From: Leptodontidium sp. MPI-SDFR-AT-0119
Taxonomy: Eukaryota > Ascomycota > Leotiomycetes > Helotiales > Leptodontidiaceae
Length of the DNA stretch: 64,000 nt
Assembly: GCA_020726505.1 (NCBI GenBank)
Contig: JAHLEZ010000033.1
Span: 310,001-374,000 of the forward strand
Direction: 5' to 3'
The translations under genes were made by a program, and so were the position numbers. Each line of letters starts with the position of its first letter. Positions within the stretch are counted from its first letter, which is position 1. Below the pieces are notes generated by a model. It worked only from the letters and a program-made list of their open reading frames with translations. It was not told the DNA's origin and searched no databases. Of this stretch, positions 22,274-33,742 are shown one piece after another.

Positions 22274-23475
22274 TTGGGGAGACCGAGAACCTGGAAGGCA
22301 GCGCAGAGTTATTCGATTCAGCAGTTAATTCAGAATTCGATTCAGCAGTCGGGGAGAGGGACGATGGAAAGGGTGGTGGAGGATTCGGGCCCGACGCGTC
22401 AGTCGCGTCGCGAACGAATATTGACGACCAAGGCTCTAGAACAGGACAAGATGAAGCGTGGCGGAAAGGCAGCTGACGGCAACCGTTTTGTAACACTGAG
22501 CCAAAGATCTGATGAAGCAAGGAATTGGGAGGACAGCGACGAGTGTGATACAGATAACGTGATTGAAGTGATGGCAGAGACGCCAGACGCCCCACGACCA
22601 GATCGCACGCGACGCCGACCCAGGACACCAACTCGAGCAGCGGCTAGAGGCAATATAAAGACGAGAAAAGGGGAAAGCGACGCACTGTCCATCATCCTCT
22701 CGGTGGTTGAGGAGTTGAAGAGCAGCAACGAGGAAATAAAGGCCAGCAACGTGGAACTCAAGGCAGAACTAGCAGAGATCAAAGCCCAACTTGCAGAGAC
22801 CAGAACACAACTAGCAGAGATGGTATCGAGCGCAAACTATGTGTCAAGATCAGGAGCATCAACGGGCCAATCCCCGCAGCAATCATACGCCTCAGTCCTC
22901 ACAAGATCAATCAACCCATTGTCCTCAGCCAGCTAACCTGATATTAGCATGGCATCCAATATAACTAACACACTCTACTGCACGATTGATATGTCGGGAG
23001 TGCGGGAGGAAGAGAGGAGCAAGGCACAACCAGGAGTAGTCAGGAAGGCGATTGAGGAGGAGATCCGTACCGTGGATGGGCACGCAAATTGGCGCTGCGC
23101 TGCTGTGATCAGGGACGCCAGGAACACGGAACGCATCAAGATAGCTTGCAGAGATGAAGCCGAACTCCAACGGGTCAAGGAAGCAGCCCAAAAGACAGTA
23201 ACGGCGGGTGCCCGAGTGCTGCGAGACCAACTATATCCAGTGAAAGTGGACAATGCCAACCGAACAGCCATTCTCGACCAAGAGGGAAAGGTTCTACCTG
23301 GGGTTACCGACGTCCTAGGAAAGGAAAACGACGTCCACATAGCCAAGATCGGGTGGCTGAGTAGGAAAGACACGGGGAAAGCTTACGGATCTATGGTTGT
23401 CTATGTCACAAAAGGCAGCGAAGCAGCACGACTATTACAAGACTAACGGACCCCCGAAGGCATCAAAAAAAAAAA
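22274..23475 (+). pseudogene. Tad-like LINE, ORF1 (gag-like) remnant with A-tract
   Basis: Two open blocks (22,274-22,936 and 22,949-23,446) are in the same frame, separated by one TAA. Together they read a charged N-terminus, a coiled coil of repeated ELK/EIKAQLAE heptads (about 22,700-22,820), and a gag-like domain (LYCTIDMSGVREEE...VDNANRTAILDQEGKVLPGV...IGWLSRKDTGKAYGSMVVYV). Intact ORF1 proteins of this group continue into CCHC zinc knuckles and are followed by an endonuclease/reverse-transcriptase ORF2. Here a stop follows RLLQD and an 11-A tract lies at about 23,465. Zinc knuckles and ORF2 are absent. It cannot move by itself. Confidence 0.75.
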
Positions 23476-23981
23476 TTTCGAATCTTTTGACCCCCCTGCG
23501 AACTCTCAATTTCCAACTTTATTTCACTATAAACTACTAGTACTCCCTATATCCAGGCCCGCTAGTCATTCAAGATGACGAGTAGTCCTGGACTAATGGA
23601 GTTGTCTGACCCGCCAGTAGGTCTGGCCAATGAAAGAATGAAAACACATTTTGACTTTCATCGTTCAATTCATTCTAGTATATAAAGTTCAGCGTTCAAT
23701 TCAATCTAATCTGAACCTTTCAATGAAAATTCGTTGAATTTGGATGAAAAATGCCAAGAAATCCCCGGGGTGGATCAGACCGCTCATGAGACTGTGCGTA
23801 AGTGAGCCCACACCAAAATAAATCCTCAATAACGCACACATTTATGAAACCAACCAATTCAAGGTGCAGATTTGTCAATTAAGGTACGCTAAATCGAATG
23901 CACCTATTCCGATATTGTTCCTGTTATTCGTTGCGAAGATATATTAATATTTATATTAGCGTCGTTTCTCGGTTTCTCATC

Positions 23982-26900
23982 ATGCAACGCGCCCATGATA
24001 GTCGACAGGGCAGATCCCCTATTAGAAGATCAACACTACCACCACCTTCAATTAGGAGAGCCTCTCCTCGACGACGACAAGCTGGCTTATTAGCGTATGG
24101 AGTGACTAGAATCGATGAGCCTATTGTTAATCCTCCACGAGTTCCTCGCACACCTTTAGCTCTCTGACGTGTTATATAGGATTCCCAAGATGACGACGTT
24201 ATTATGGTTGATGATGGTTCACAAGCCGGAACAGCTTCGCAGGCTGTAAATCCAGTGGCAGATGCTGTAGAGGACCCAGAATCTCCATCCAATGGACGTG
24301 AGCGTGCACGATATGCTATCCCTACAACTGTTGTCCTACGGAAAGACTCTTAAAAGAGTATTCGGAAAGCTCCCATTGAGCACTCTTGGACTCTATTTTA
24401 TTATACTATATTTGAGCTCTCTTTAACGTGGTTAAAGAAGTTTAAGAAGGCTATGGAAGAGGTTTATGATCGCCTGTGGACGTGTAATTATTGTGAATGG
24501 AGCTCTAAGGATTCGTAAAGGCATGGAAACACTTTAGCTACGACAAACCACCTTTGGGACAAACACGAATTGACTAAAGCGAAGCATTTGCAGGGAGGCT
24601 ATACGATTAAGAACAACACCAAAGGAGGCGGTGGAGGAGATGGAGATATCTTACAATTTGTGTCAGAGAGAGCTTAGGCTATGAGCCCGGAAGAGGCCTG
24701 CCTACGATTTGTTTAAACTAATCAAGCCTATTCTTTAATGAATGGTATGCCATGGCAGGGTCTTTTCCAAGCTCTTGGGAAACTAATACCTTTTGTTAAT
24801 CGCCATACCTTTGATTGATATGCTGAAAAACGATTTAACGAAGTGCGAATTGAGCAAGCTCTACTCTTGGAGGAAACATGAGAATCTTGTGCTCTTACCT
24901 TTGATGGTTGGGGGTCACCAAATAACAAAAACATTATCTCTGGACAAATTCATTGGATTGACAAGAATAATTGGGTTCGGTATATTATGAACGCTGAATT
25001 TACAGAGGCAGTTTATGGTAAAACCGGAGATGGGATGGCAGAGGTGTTTATTGTGTCCCTCGGCGATGATATCAACGAGACAGAGACGATTGAAACAACT
25101 GGAGGCTCTATAATTCAAACCACGTTATCTATTGGTTTAAAGGTCGCTCACAAAGTATTTGCAGTTGTAAGAGACAATGCTACCAATAACGACACCTTCC
25201 GTGATTACTTTTTGCACAAATTACAGCTCCGGTACGACCTTGACCCCCGACAACTTCTTAATCTCCCTCGCTGCAGATTTCAAGGCCGGCCGAGTCGAAT
25301 TAGGTACCAGGCCTATATAAACGACCTCGTTTGTAAATCCATTTACAAGACCTTGAGATGTGGCACCCGCGCAGACGCAGAGGCGCTAGTCAATCAAGCT
25401 GTGGAGGGAAATGCAGGCTGGCCAATAAGTCAGTCAGTCAGTTGTCAGTTGAGCGAATAAACTCAACTGACTGACTGTTATAAAATCAAGGCAACTGATC
25501 AACTGACTGATAGAGGTTTTGGGAGCTTATAAGTTGATACTAAAAATAGAATATATTATATATCAAGCAAGATAGCTTTGTAGGCTCTTACAAAGACAAT
25601 TGCACCTCTATTCTGCCAATTCTTCAAGTATTCTTGGTGCTATAAAGTAGCCCCTGACAACTGAGAACTCTTTATAGTCGTTTGCTTTGCGCAAGACGAG
25701 AAAATACGCTCACACTTAGCGCTTATAGCTAGTATTGTTGGTATCTAACCAAGGTTCGATACCTGATATCAGGGTGACAAAGAATACAACAAGTGAAGTT
25801 TGATCAAGTATATTCCGTGTGTCCCTTTCGTACGAAAGGGAAAGCTACTTTAAATACATCAAGTACCAAACCCCGTAGCTCGTATAAGCATTACTCGTAC
25901 GAAACCAGGAGGCAAGGTATGAAACCAAGCTTCATCTCGGCCAGGAGAGACGACTATCTTTGGAAGCTGTCAGAGTAAGAGAATGCCCCTCAGCTAAGGC
26001 TATCCCAACAAGTATGGCTAAGAAATCAAAAGCTATTACAGTCAACTCAGGCCATTCTTTCTCCTTCTGTTTCTAGTACTCTGGTGCACTAATTCCGTCA
26101 ACTAGCCCTTCCTGTAGGTACCAATAGTACTAATCTCGCCGACTAGAGACCACCGGAGCAACTCGCTTTGGTGTAGGTCTCGCATTAGTAACGATATCTC
26201 TCAAGAGAGAACGTGGAGGTGTAGCAGGTGCTTGTATATCTTCGTCGTCGACGAGGTCGATAAGAAAAGCGCGTGAGGAAGTCATTTTAAAGGAGTTATG
26301 TTAATAATTAATGAAACATAAAGAGCTTTACTAGGAATGCCTTCATAAGCCGGATGTTTTATTCTAACGCGAGAAGGTGCTTAGTCACGATTTAGGCCAA
26401 TCAGAGGCCTGTATTTAGCCTTAGCGACCCCGCGGGCCCTACCTAAACACATCCGGGGCATGTCTAGACCTCCAAAAATCGGAAATATTACTTTAAAACT
26501 CACTCTAAAATCATAATATAAATAAATCTCAGCTTATAAGCAACTGATATAAAATCCTTCAACTGACTGACTTATTACAGTGTAAAAGTCAACTGACTGA
26601 CTTACGGTTTAGGTGGGAGCTTATATGGTTGGCTTAAATCAACTGACTTATTGGCCACCCTGGGGAAATGCGGTCTTTCTACCTGTTCTTGCTACTCTCA
26701 GCGTTATTATGAAAGTACGGACTTTTGTGTTGTTTGTTATGGGAAGTGACGAGCGTCGAAAATGGTGGACTGATATTTGCTCTACTTTTATTCCTCTTGA
26801 CGTTGATACTCGGTGGAATTCCTTGTATTTAATGATGAAGGTAGCTCGACAACACAAGGCAAAGATCTCCCGATATGGTCAACTTCACGCCGTATGTAAG

Positions 26901-27724
26901 CACCTTATACCTTTGGAGTTAGATTGGGAGCTTTCCGAGCAAGTTGAACGTTGTATGTGGCCATTCTATGAGCGTACGCTTACAGTCTCAAAGATAGCTC
27001 CAAATCTTGATGGCTATATTGGAAGGATGTGGAATATGGCCGACCTTTTAGAAGACGTCTCTTCTGGTGGAGAGGCCGTTGGAGATATTTGTATTGATCT
27101 CTGACGTGCGTTTGACGACGCCAAAGACACTTTAAAGAAGTGGACTGATGAGATGTTTGAATGCGACCTCTATTTTGCAGCTCACGTACTTAATCCTCGA
27201 TATAAATTCTCCCTACTTCGAGCACAATATGGCGAGGACGCAGAAGATTTGATTCTACGAATCAAGACGTGGTTTAAAGATAACTACCCTCATACAGCAA
27301 CTTTTGTTGTTGCGGCGCCATTAAATCAGGAGGAGCGACCTTCGCGTATTGACTAACATGAGTGGCTTCTTTTACAACGTGCTAGAGAGCTTAATGCTGT
27401 GCCTAATCAAGCTGATCTTATTACTGATTTTGATCGATATTTCAATGATCCAGTAGTCGTTGATTGGGACTTAAGCGTGGAGGACTTTAATTTAAAGTGG
27501 TGGAAAGCTTCCGAATTCTAGTATCCTTTGGTCGCCAAAGCCGCTCGAGATCTGCTAGCTATCCCCAGCGCCGAAGTCGATATTGAACGCTTGTTTTCTG
27601 AAGGTCGAGATGTAATAGGGATTCGCCGCATGGCTATGGACGCCGATACAATGAGGATTTTGCGTCTGCTGAAGAGCCACTTTAATGCCGAAGATAAGGA
27701 AATCAAGGGGCGAGCTAGAGCTTA
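23982..27724 (+). pseudogene. hAT transposase, inactivated by stops and a nested insertion
   Basis: The frame starts MQRAHDSRQGRSPIRRS. Recognisable parts in order are a BED-finger region (LWTCNYCEWSSKDS...HLWDKH, near 24,470-24,570), the catalytic N-part (CALTFDGWGSPNNKNIISG), a break at the nested element, WWTDICSTFIPLDVDTRWNS, AAHVLNPRYKFSLL and the C-terminal dimerisation motif AKAARDLLAIPSAEVDIERLF. At least five in-frame stops interrupt it, most at codons where a C-to-T or G-to-A change explains the stop (for example before YPLVAKAARD and after VNRHTFD). This pattern fits repeat-induced point mutation. Confidence 0.85.
25426..26650 (-). mobile_element. Nested, internally deleted hAT element
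   Basis: A perfect 16-bp inverted repeat, TGGCCAATAAGTCAGT, marks the borders (25,419-25,434 and 26,642-26,657). Its outer six bases are the palindrome TGGCCA, so the true terminus may be TAAGTCAGT with a near-match 8-bp target site CTGGCCAA/TTGGCCAC. AACTGACTGA motifs recur in both orientations within ~90 bases of each end. On the minus strand a start MTSSRAFLIDLVDDEDIQ (ATG at 26,284) leads into a degraded transposase end with a CERIFSS motif near 25,700. The middle of the transposase is missing. It splits the host hAT transposase. Confidence 0.78.
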
Positions 27725-28057
27725 ATTGGAAGAGAAACAACGTATGTATGGAGTGAGAAAGATTAACTAAAGAGCCAATCAAGAGCCTTAGAATTGAGCT
27801 TGATCAGCAAGTCGGAGCTTTTATTAAGTTGTGGAAATCATGCAATTTCGGATGGGAAAGTGGATAAATATCCAAGGATCCGAAGCATGGATACCCCCCC
27901 AAAATCACATATAAATAGACCTATTTTCAATGAACTGGACCCTCTTTTCATTCTTCGCCACCCCCAAGTTCATCGTGCAATTCAGCTACCCTAAATTCAG
28001 CTGAATGGATGAAAATTCGCTGAATTTTCACGTTCATTTATTCAATGGCCAGACCTA

Positions 28058-28758
28058 GGGGCAGGAGATGGTGTAAGAGACGTTGACGGTGACATTGCAG
28101 TCAATGGGGGCGGCGAGTTTAGGGCTGAAGACTCCATAGCAATGACATATAAACAGGTTGTCGCACCCTACTGTATGATGATTGCCACTTTTCATTGAAT
28201 GGTGTTGCGATTCTCATCCAGCTTTGGCGTTCAGCTCAGTGGTGCACGGATCAATAACGCGTGAGCACGTGAGAAGTAATGCTGATAATGACCATTCTAA
28301 CTATATTCGTCTAAATTTAGCTACCCGCTTCTCTAGCTCGATCTATTTATAGCAGACTATTGAGACTAGTGAGACTGGTCTAGACTATGGTCTTGAGATA
28401 TCCTCAGAACAGACCAAGTCTTGGCGGTCTAGACCAGACCAAGACCAAGTCAGACCAGACCATTCCGATCACTGAGCGGAGGGGAGGATGAAGGTTAAAT
28501 AAATATACACGAGATCGGTTGAGGCTAGGGGTGGAGTTGTTCGACTTAGAAATCAGTGTCTTGAATGAGGTTAGACGAAGGAGATAAAAATTGCCTATTT
28601 GAATTGTCTGTCGTGAGAGCTAGAAACGAGTGCACCTAGCTACCTACGATCCTCTAACCTATTATAACAAGCAAGAAAGTAAGCAGCTAAAGCTTCGCAT
28701 TCCCCATCTGCACCCACACCATCAGTGCCCGTGCGTAAGCAGAGCATCCATCGCACAC
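28058..28758. other. Intergenic, with an AGACCA/TGGTCT motif cluster
   Basis: From about 28,365 to 28,465 the hexamer AGACCA and its complement recur at least eight times in both orientations (TAGACCAGACCAAGACCA and similar). This looks like the subterminal region of a lost transposon. No gene is seen. Confidence 0.55.
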
Positions 28759-30048
28759 TCACAAATACTTCGCAAAGAACTCCAACAACGTCCTATACCC
28801 CCTCTCATACTCCTCCTTAACCCTCCCATCCTCCAGATCCGCCCTCGCAGCCATCCAGCCATGAATCTGATCCGCGAAAATCTCGACATGTTTCTGGCCC
28901 TTGAGATTCTTCTCAAACTTCTCGACGTCCTCTTTGGGTTCATCCTTGCTAGCAAGCATGCAAAGCGGGATCTTGATGCCCTCGGCTTCGGAGGGATCGA
29001 CCATCGCCGGGTGGCATTCGGCTGCTGCTTTGAAGGGAGTGTTGGCTACTGAGGTGGTGAGCGAGACGATCTTGCCGCCCCAGCAGAAACCGATTACGCC
29101 CCATGTTTTGATGGAGGGGTTGGCTTTCTCGATTTCTTTCAGAAAGGTGGGGACTTTGGAGGCGGTTGTGGGGGGTGCGCCGGTGGTTTGGAAGAAGTTT
29201 CCTAGGGCTTTGCCTTTCTCTTCGGTGTTGGGTGGGTACCTGTTCTCGTTGATTAGTCTCTGAGTCTCTCTTCGAGTGCCTGCTCTCTTGTAGTAGTGAA
29301 GTTGGTGGGTTAATAGAAAAACAAACGCACCAAGAGATATCAGCTGGCTTGCCCTCAAACCAATCGGGTATGAAGACTTGGTATTTGTTATCCTTGTCGC
29401 TGGTAGCGAGGATATCAGCACCTTGGATGGACTGTGGGAAATATCCGAAGATCTAAGTATCAACACTAAAGTCAGCCATTATCCTCCACCAACGCACTCA
29501 AACACACCGAACGAGTTGAGGTCACGGAAAACAAGAAAACAACCCAAGTAGGAAATATAAGCATAAATAGAAGATAGAAATAAGAGCAACCCACATCATA
29601 GATATAAAGCAACGCCTTGGTCGCATCTTTCGGGCCCGTGACATCTATTCGCAACATCCACGCATTAGCATCCTCCTCCAGGCAGGGCAAGATAGATAGG
29701 TAGAAACTCAGTAAAATAGCTAAGGGAGGTAGGTAGCTTACAAGTCTTCAACCCTCCAATCGTCTCATACCGTCCCTTCTCCTGATACCCTTTCGCAACA
29801 ATGGGAGGGATACTACAGCATGCCGCGCTGTGACCGTGTTGTCCTTGCACTTCTGCCATTTTGTACGAGTGGGAATATGTCCTCTTACTTGTCTTGCTTG
29901 TAATCCTGGTGATTAGACTTGAAGTTGAAGTTGATAGTGGAAGTGTGATTGGAATTGAGAGTGAAGGTCTCAATTGAATCCTCAAGATAGAATTCGAGAA
30001 GATGCGTGTTCTGATTCTTGTTCTTGGTATTGTTCTGAAAACATTCAT
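28759..30048 (-). CDS. Dienelactone hydrolase family protein
   Basis: The catalytic cysteine motif GFCWGG (WGVIGFCWGGKIV) and the C-terminal QIHGWMAARADL with the catalytic His identify the family; the Asp region is MLASKDEPKED. Exons join as LKT/YVTGPKDATKALLYIYD/IFGYFPQSIQGADIL and KPADISW/YPPNTEEKG, all by GT-AG introns. Two starts are possible. ATG 30,048 gives an Arg/Ser-rich amphipathic leader (MNVFRTIPRTRIRTRIFSNS) like a mitochondrial presequence; ATG 29,859 (MAEVQGQHGHSAACC) gives the usual cytosolic form. Dienelactone hydrolases open lactones in aromatic catabolism, but many fungal members have unknown substrates. No defect is visible. Confidence 0.87.
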
Positions 30049-30283
30049 GGGCGAGTAAGTGTTGAAGTGCCGAAGAGGATGGATGAGGAGGGGAGGGGTC
30101 AAATAGCGCGCGGGGTGGAGTCTAGTACTGACGTCGATAACCTCCGGTATTTGGAATCAAGTCTCCCCTCCCTCGCTCCTCACAATCTTAACTCCGAGCC
30201 GAATGGACCTCCAGATGGACTTATATCCACGTAACGATGAATGATGAAAGCCAGGGCCCCAGCTCAAGGCTATGATTAGGTTA

Positions 30284-30417
30284 TCCGATGGGCTGCTGCC
30301 AGGGTTGACTTTTGCACGTGACCAAGATGAGGCCACTGTAGGTCCCTGGAGCCACTGCCTGTAGCGACTAGGCGATGCCCTGAAGCGAAAAGTCAACCCT
30401 GGCAGCAGCCCGTCGGA
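30284..30417. mobile_element. MITE, 134 bp, with ~31-bp TIRs and TA target site
   Basis: The left arm begins TCCGATGGGCTGCTGCCAGG at 30,284 and continues GTTGACTTTT. The right arm is its inverted complement ending at 30,417, with one mismatch (GATGGG/GACGGG). TA flanks both ends (30,282-30,283; 30,418-30,419). No coding capacity. Long arms and TA sites suggest a Tc1/mariner (Stowaway-like) MITE. Confidence 0.9.
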
Positions 30418-31339
30418 TAGATAACGGCACCCCGAAACTTCGTTAAGATCCCTAAAATAGGGAATATCAGGAGCTTTGGAGAGCGTCCATTGGTCAAAGA
30501 TCCTTGATACGGCCAGTGCGGGCGTGTTGTTATCTATAACGTGACCATAGCTTTGAGCCGGTGGGATGGTAGAATGGTGCGTGCGGTTTTTACGTTTATG
30601 CGAATTGATGGATTTCGGCCTCGGTGTCTTCGAAACCTCCGCGACGAGTGCGAAGCTTCGATAATCCAACGCTACAAACCTTATTTCAATCGCAAATGCC
30701 CTTTCAGAACTTTATTTGATGTTGTATTAAGTATAGATCCAAGAAATCAAGAATGATTGCTCCACCAGTCTTTCCAACTTTCCAAGCGCATGGGTTTGTT
30801 AGGCAGGGATATAGATAGAGTTTCGAAGGGTTCAAACACTTCCTCTTATTACAAAGCACCTCCTAACCCTAAATGCTTGGTAAACACCACTGCCAGGGCT
30901 ATTTCCTGTCGGCGAGCAAATTAGGTGGTCTCACCGCAAGGGTTTGGGGTGGGGACGCTATGTCGTTTTGGTACAGTATTGCGTCCGGTAGGTCCTCTCT
31001 GCAGCAGTTAGCCGGGTCCAGGTCTCCATGCCAAGTTCCAGGTTGGTAGCTTAATACTACTATAGTTTCTGTAAGAGAAGAGGGGAAACAGAAGGTTCTG
31101 AGGTGATGTATTTTGAACTCAAATCATTCCTCGCTGCAGCGGATTATATAAAGTCTCCCGAGACACAAAAAGAAACATCTTTCTTACAGCAAGAGTATTA
31201 TCCAGCTGTGTCACTCTTCCACTTGTTTGATACAGTATTTTGATAGCTTGACCTCTACACACTCCAACTTTGACCTCCAAGTCTTCTATTTGTCTAGATT
31301 ATTCGACCTGATACCCTGTCTCAAGCCTTGTCTTCAAAA
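30418..31339. promoter_or_regulatory. Intergenic, with TATA box before the beta-propeller gene
   Basis: A TATA-like box (GATTATATAAAG) lies near 31,142-31,153, about 190 bases before the start codon at 31,340. The rest shows no gene; short open frames at 30,541 and on the minus strand lack motifs. Confidence 0.5.
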
Positions 31340-32528
31340 ATGGCTCCTTCGATTCGCTCTTCAGCACTGGCTGGCCTGGCCTTGGTTTTCGGCACCGCTG
31401 TTGCCACCTGTCCACCATTCAACGGCACCTTAATCATCGAGAACTACCGCCTCTACCCAGAGAATCTCGATTTCGACTCCGAACAGTGCAAACTCTATCT
31501 TGGGTTCGTGCAAAGTCCACTCCAATTCTGAAGGTTATTGTTAATCGTATAGGTCTAACTTCAACTCCACGGTCATGGTGTACGATCCTTACACCCAGAC
31601 GCAGGACATCATTTCATTCCCAGGTATCACCAACATTGAGCCATTCCACGTTTCTGGCATCGACTATGATCCAAAGACTGGTACCATAGGGATTTCTGCC
31701 AATGACGGCAACCCTTTCGTGAGTAACGGCGCCAATGTTACCGGGGGAAATGTGACCAGAGACAACTTCATCATCCGCTACAACCCAAGGTCTAAATCGA
31801 TCGTTTTCAAAGCAGATCTTGCTCCTTTTATCCAAAAAGTGCAACAGCAAACCGGTTTACTCGGCAACGGCATCCAGGACATGGTGGAAGACAGCGTAGG
31901 AAACTCATACACGTACATCACATTTGGCGCTAGAGGCCTGGCCAAGATTTCGCCTCACGGGAATGTCTCTACTTGGTACGCCACAGACCAGATTGGTACA
32001 CCTAATCCGTTCTTTCCTGGTATTTATGGAGGGATGATCTTCCATGCACCAAGCAACAAGATTATCATTACCGATTCCGCAGGGGGAAGATTCAATACGT
32101 TTGACGCAGCTGCTGCCCAGGGTGTCCCAACTACCGTCGACATGACCGGCTTCCCATCAGACTACACTGGAGTATCCTGCGACGGCCTATTGAACCCTTC
32201 TCGATACGTAAACCAATCCGTTCTTCTGTGTTCTGAGGATGCTTTCGGTACCAGTGGTTCAATTACCGTGTTCAGAACCTCCAACAACTGGGTCTCGGCC
32301 AAATATGTTGGAAGTATTGCAAATGATGACCCGCTTGCTTACGGCAGCATTCCAAGTGCAACGGTACAGATAGCAAACTCGCTCTACATCTCCCCGTTCT
32401 TTGCTACCGATGGGCCTGTGCAAGATACTGCTGGGAACAGGACAAGTTTCCCGCTTATTGATATCACGTCAAAGGTTGATGCGCTTGTGCTTCCCGACGG
32501 AGCCACGGTTTCAAAGACATTTTGCTAG
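31340..32528 (+). CDS. Secreted beta-propeller protein (SMP-30/TRI14-like)
   Basis: The start MAPSIRSSALAGLALVFGTAVA is a clear signal peptide. An intron (31,504-31,552) joins KLYLG and SNFNSTVMVYDPYTQ. The mature protein (about 350 residues) shows repeated strand patterns of a six-bladed propeller: HVSGIDYDPKTGTIGISAND, GIQDMVEDSVGNSYTYITFG, GARGLAKISPHGNVSTWY, NKIIITDSAGGRFNTFD. Several N-glycosylation sequons occur (NVT, NFT-like, NQS, NRT). From memory it resembles the TRI14-like group first named from trichothecene clusters, whose biochemical role is unclear; no trichothecene genes are near. No lesion is visible. Confidence 0.75.
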
Positions 32529-32901
32529 AGCAAGTGTCATTCAAAACTGTAGATAGGAAGCGTAATAGAAAGGGTACTCAAACAAAAAGTAGGGTGGTTA
32601 TTGCATCTGGATTTCTAAAACGAGTAACTAACTTATTCATAAAGTGAAGGAATTCATGAAGTATGCAAGTTACATGATCGTTCCCTGGCAATTCCATATA
32701 AATCCCAATTAACACCCTGAGAATCCCCAGCTGTTGGGAAATTCTATTCCTCTTTCGGTACCATGAATGCTCCAATTGCACTAAGTTGAAGCGAACCAGG
32801 ATTGAACCTCTCCGGATCCAACTTCAACATTTCCGCAATAATCTCTCGGACTTTTCGGTCTTTCTCTAAAACCTTTCCAAAATCAATAAGGTATTTCGAA
32901 A
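32529..32901. other. Intergenic, no gene seen
   Basis: No supported feature was found between the propeller gene and the fragment that follows. Confidence 0.5.
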
Positions 32902-33105
32902 CTCGAACATGTCATCAACTTTGTGCGATACGCGTATGAGAGAACGCCCGATTTGAGAACGAAGATAGACGGGTTGAGGGGGTTGATTTGTCATTATATA
33001 GCTGCCAACGCTGAAATCACAGCAGAGGACACGACGTTTTTGGCACTTATTGAGGAGGGGGACCTTTTGCACGGGACCTGTGGAAGCTTGTGGCACCAAC
33101 GGTGA
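32902..33105 (+). pseudogene. Fragment resembling the C-terminal part of a fungal BTB/POZ protein
   Basis: The frame reads LEHVINFVRYAYERTPDLR, GLRGLICHYIAANAEIT and FLALIEEG, a pattern I associate with the region after the BTB domain in fungal BTB proteins. After EEG the expected continuation GPFARDLWKLV is in another frame, so one base is missing near 33,060. No N-terminal BTB core is present upstream. The identification is tentative. Confidence 0.4.
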
Positions 33106-33742
33106 AGCAGTCGAACAAACTTTAACGGTAAACCTACAATCGCTCCCGTACAAATTCGAACCACATACAAGCAGGACATCTCTTTATTTTAACATCGCTG
33201 TGTGACTTTACCCTCGTTGACTTGTGCTTTACACTATAGTTCTCCAATCTACACCAAAGGTTTACCCAAAAGCAATTCAGGTTGTGCAACTGGTCTGCAG
33301 AAGAGATAACGAAAGTGTACATAAACTGGAATCTCCAGCCACCATTCGATCGTGGTTCCTATTTTTGAATCCAGTTAGCAAGAATGCCGGATTCAATTTC
33401 TGGAACAAGACAGCGACTAAACCTAGATGTATCTATCGCTTTGTGGTCTGCCATTGAAGAACGAAGACCTTACATCTGTGCAATTTGTGCTCGGCCACCG
33501 GAAGCACACTAGCATCAGTTCTCTGCAACCAAGATGCGTCGTCTGATCCACAAGAGAGACTATCTTGCAACTCTTTCCTACATTAGCTAAGAAGTGACGT
33601 AGCTATTTGTTTTCGCCAAGGGGGAACATGACAACGCCTAGAAACACACACAGAGACACACACATTTATATATATATTCTTCCCTATTCTAACAGTTTTT
33701 GAAACATGATAGAATCAAAATAGGGCCGAGTAAATTCTACAA
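33106..33742. other. Intergenic, no gene seen
   Basis: This contains a short CACACA/TATATA low-complexity tract (about 33,648-33,680). No gene is recognised. Confidence 0.55.

Larger units (their letters stand above)
23618..28057 (+). mobile_element. Decayed hAT element with subterminal repeats
   Basis: The left end TAGGTCTGGCCAATGAA and the right end TTCAATGGCCAGACCTA form an inverted repeat with one indel/mismatch. Both ends are rich in short motifs (ATTCAAT, GAATGAAA, GAAAATTCG), as in hAT subterminal repeats. The interior holds a broken plus-strand transposase and a second, nested hAT. No perfect 8-bp target duplication is visible (CCCGCCAG left, GGGGCAGG right), so the outer borders may be off by a few bases or the flanks mutated. 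Confidence 0.75.

Noticed and set aside
23610..28065. 8-bp target duplication of the outer hAT
   Set aside because: CCCGCCAG and GGGGCAGG do not match; the borders are supported only by the inverted repeat.
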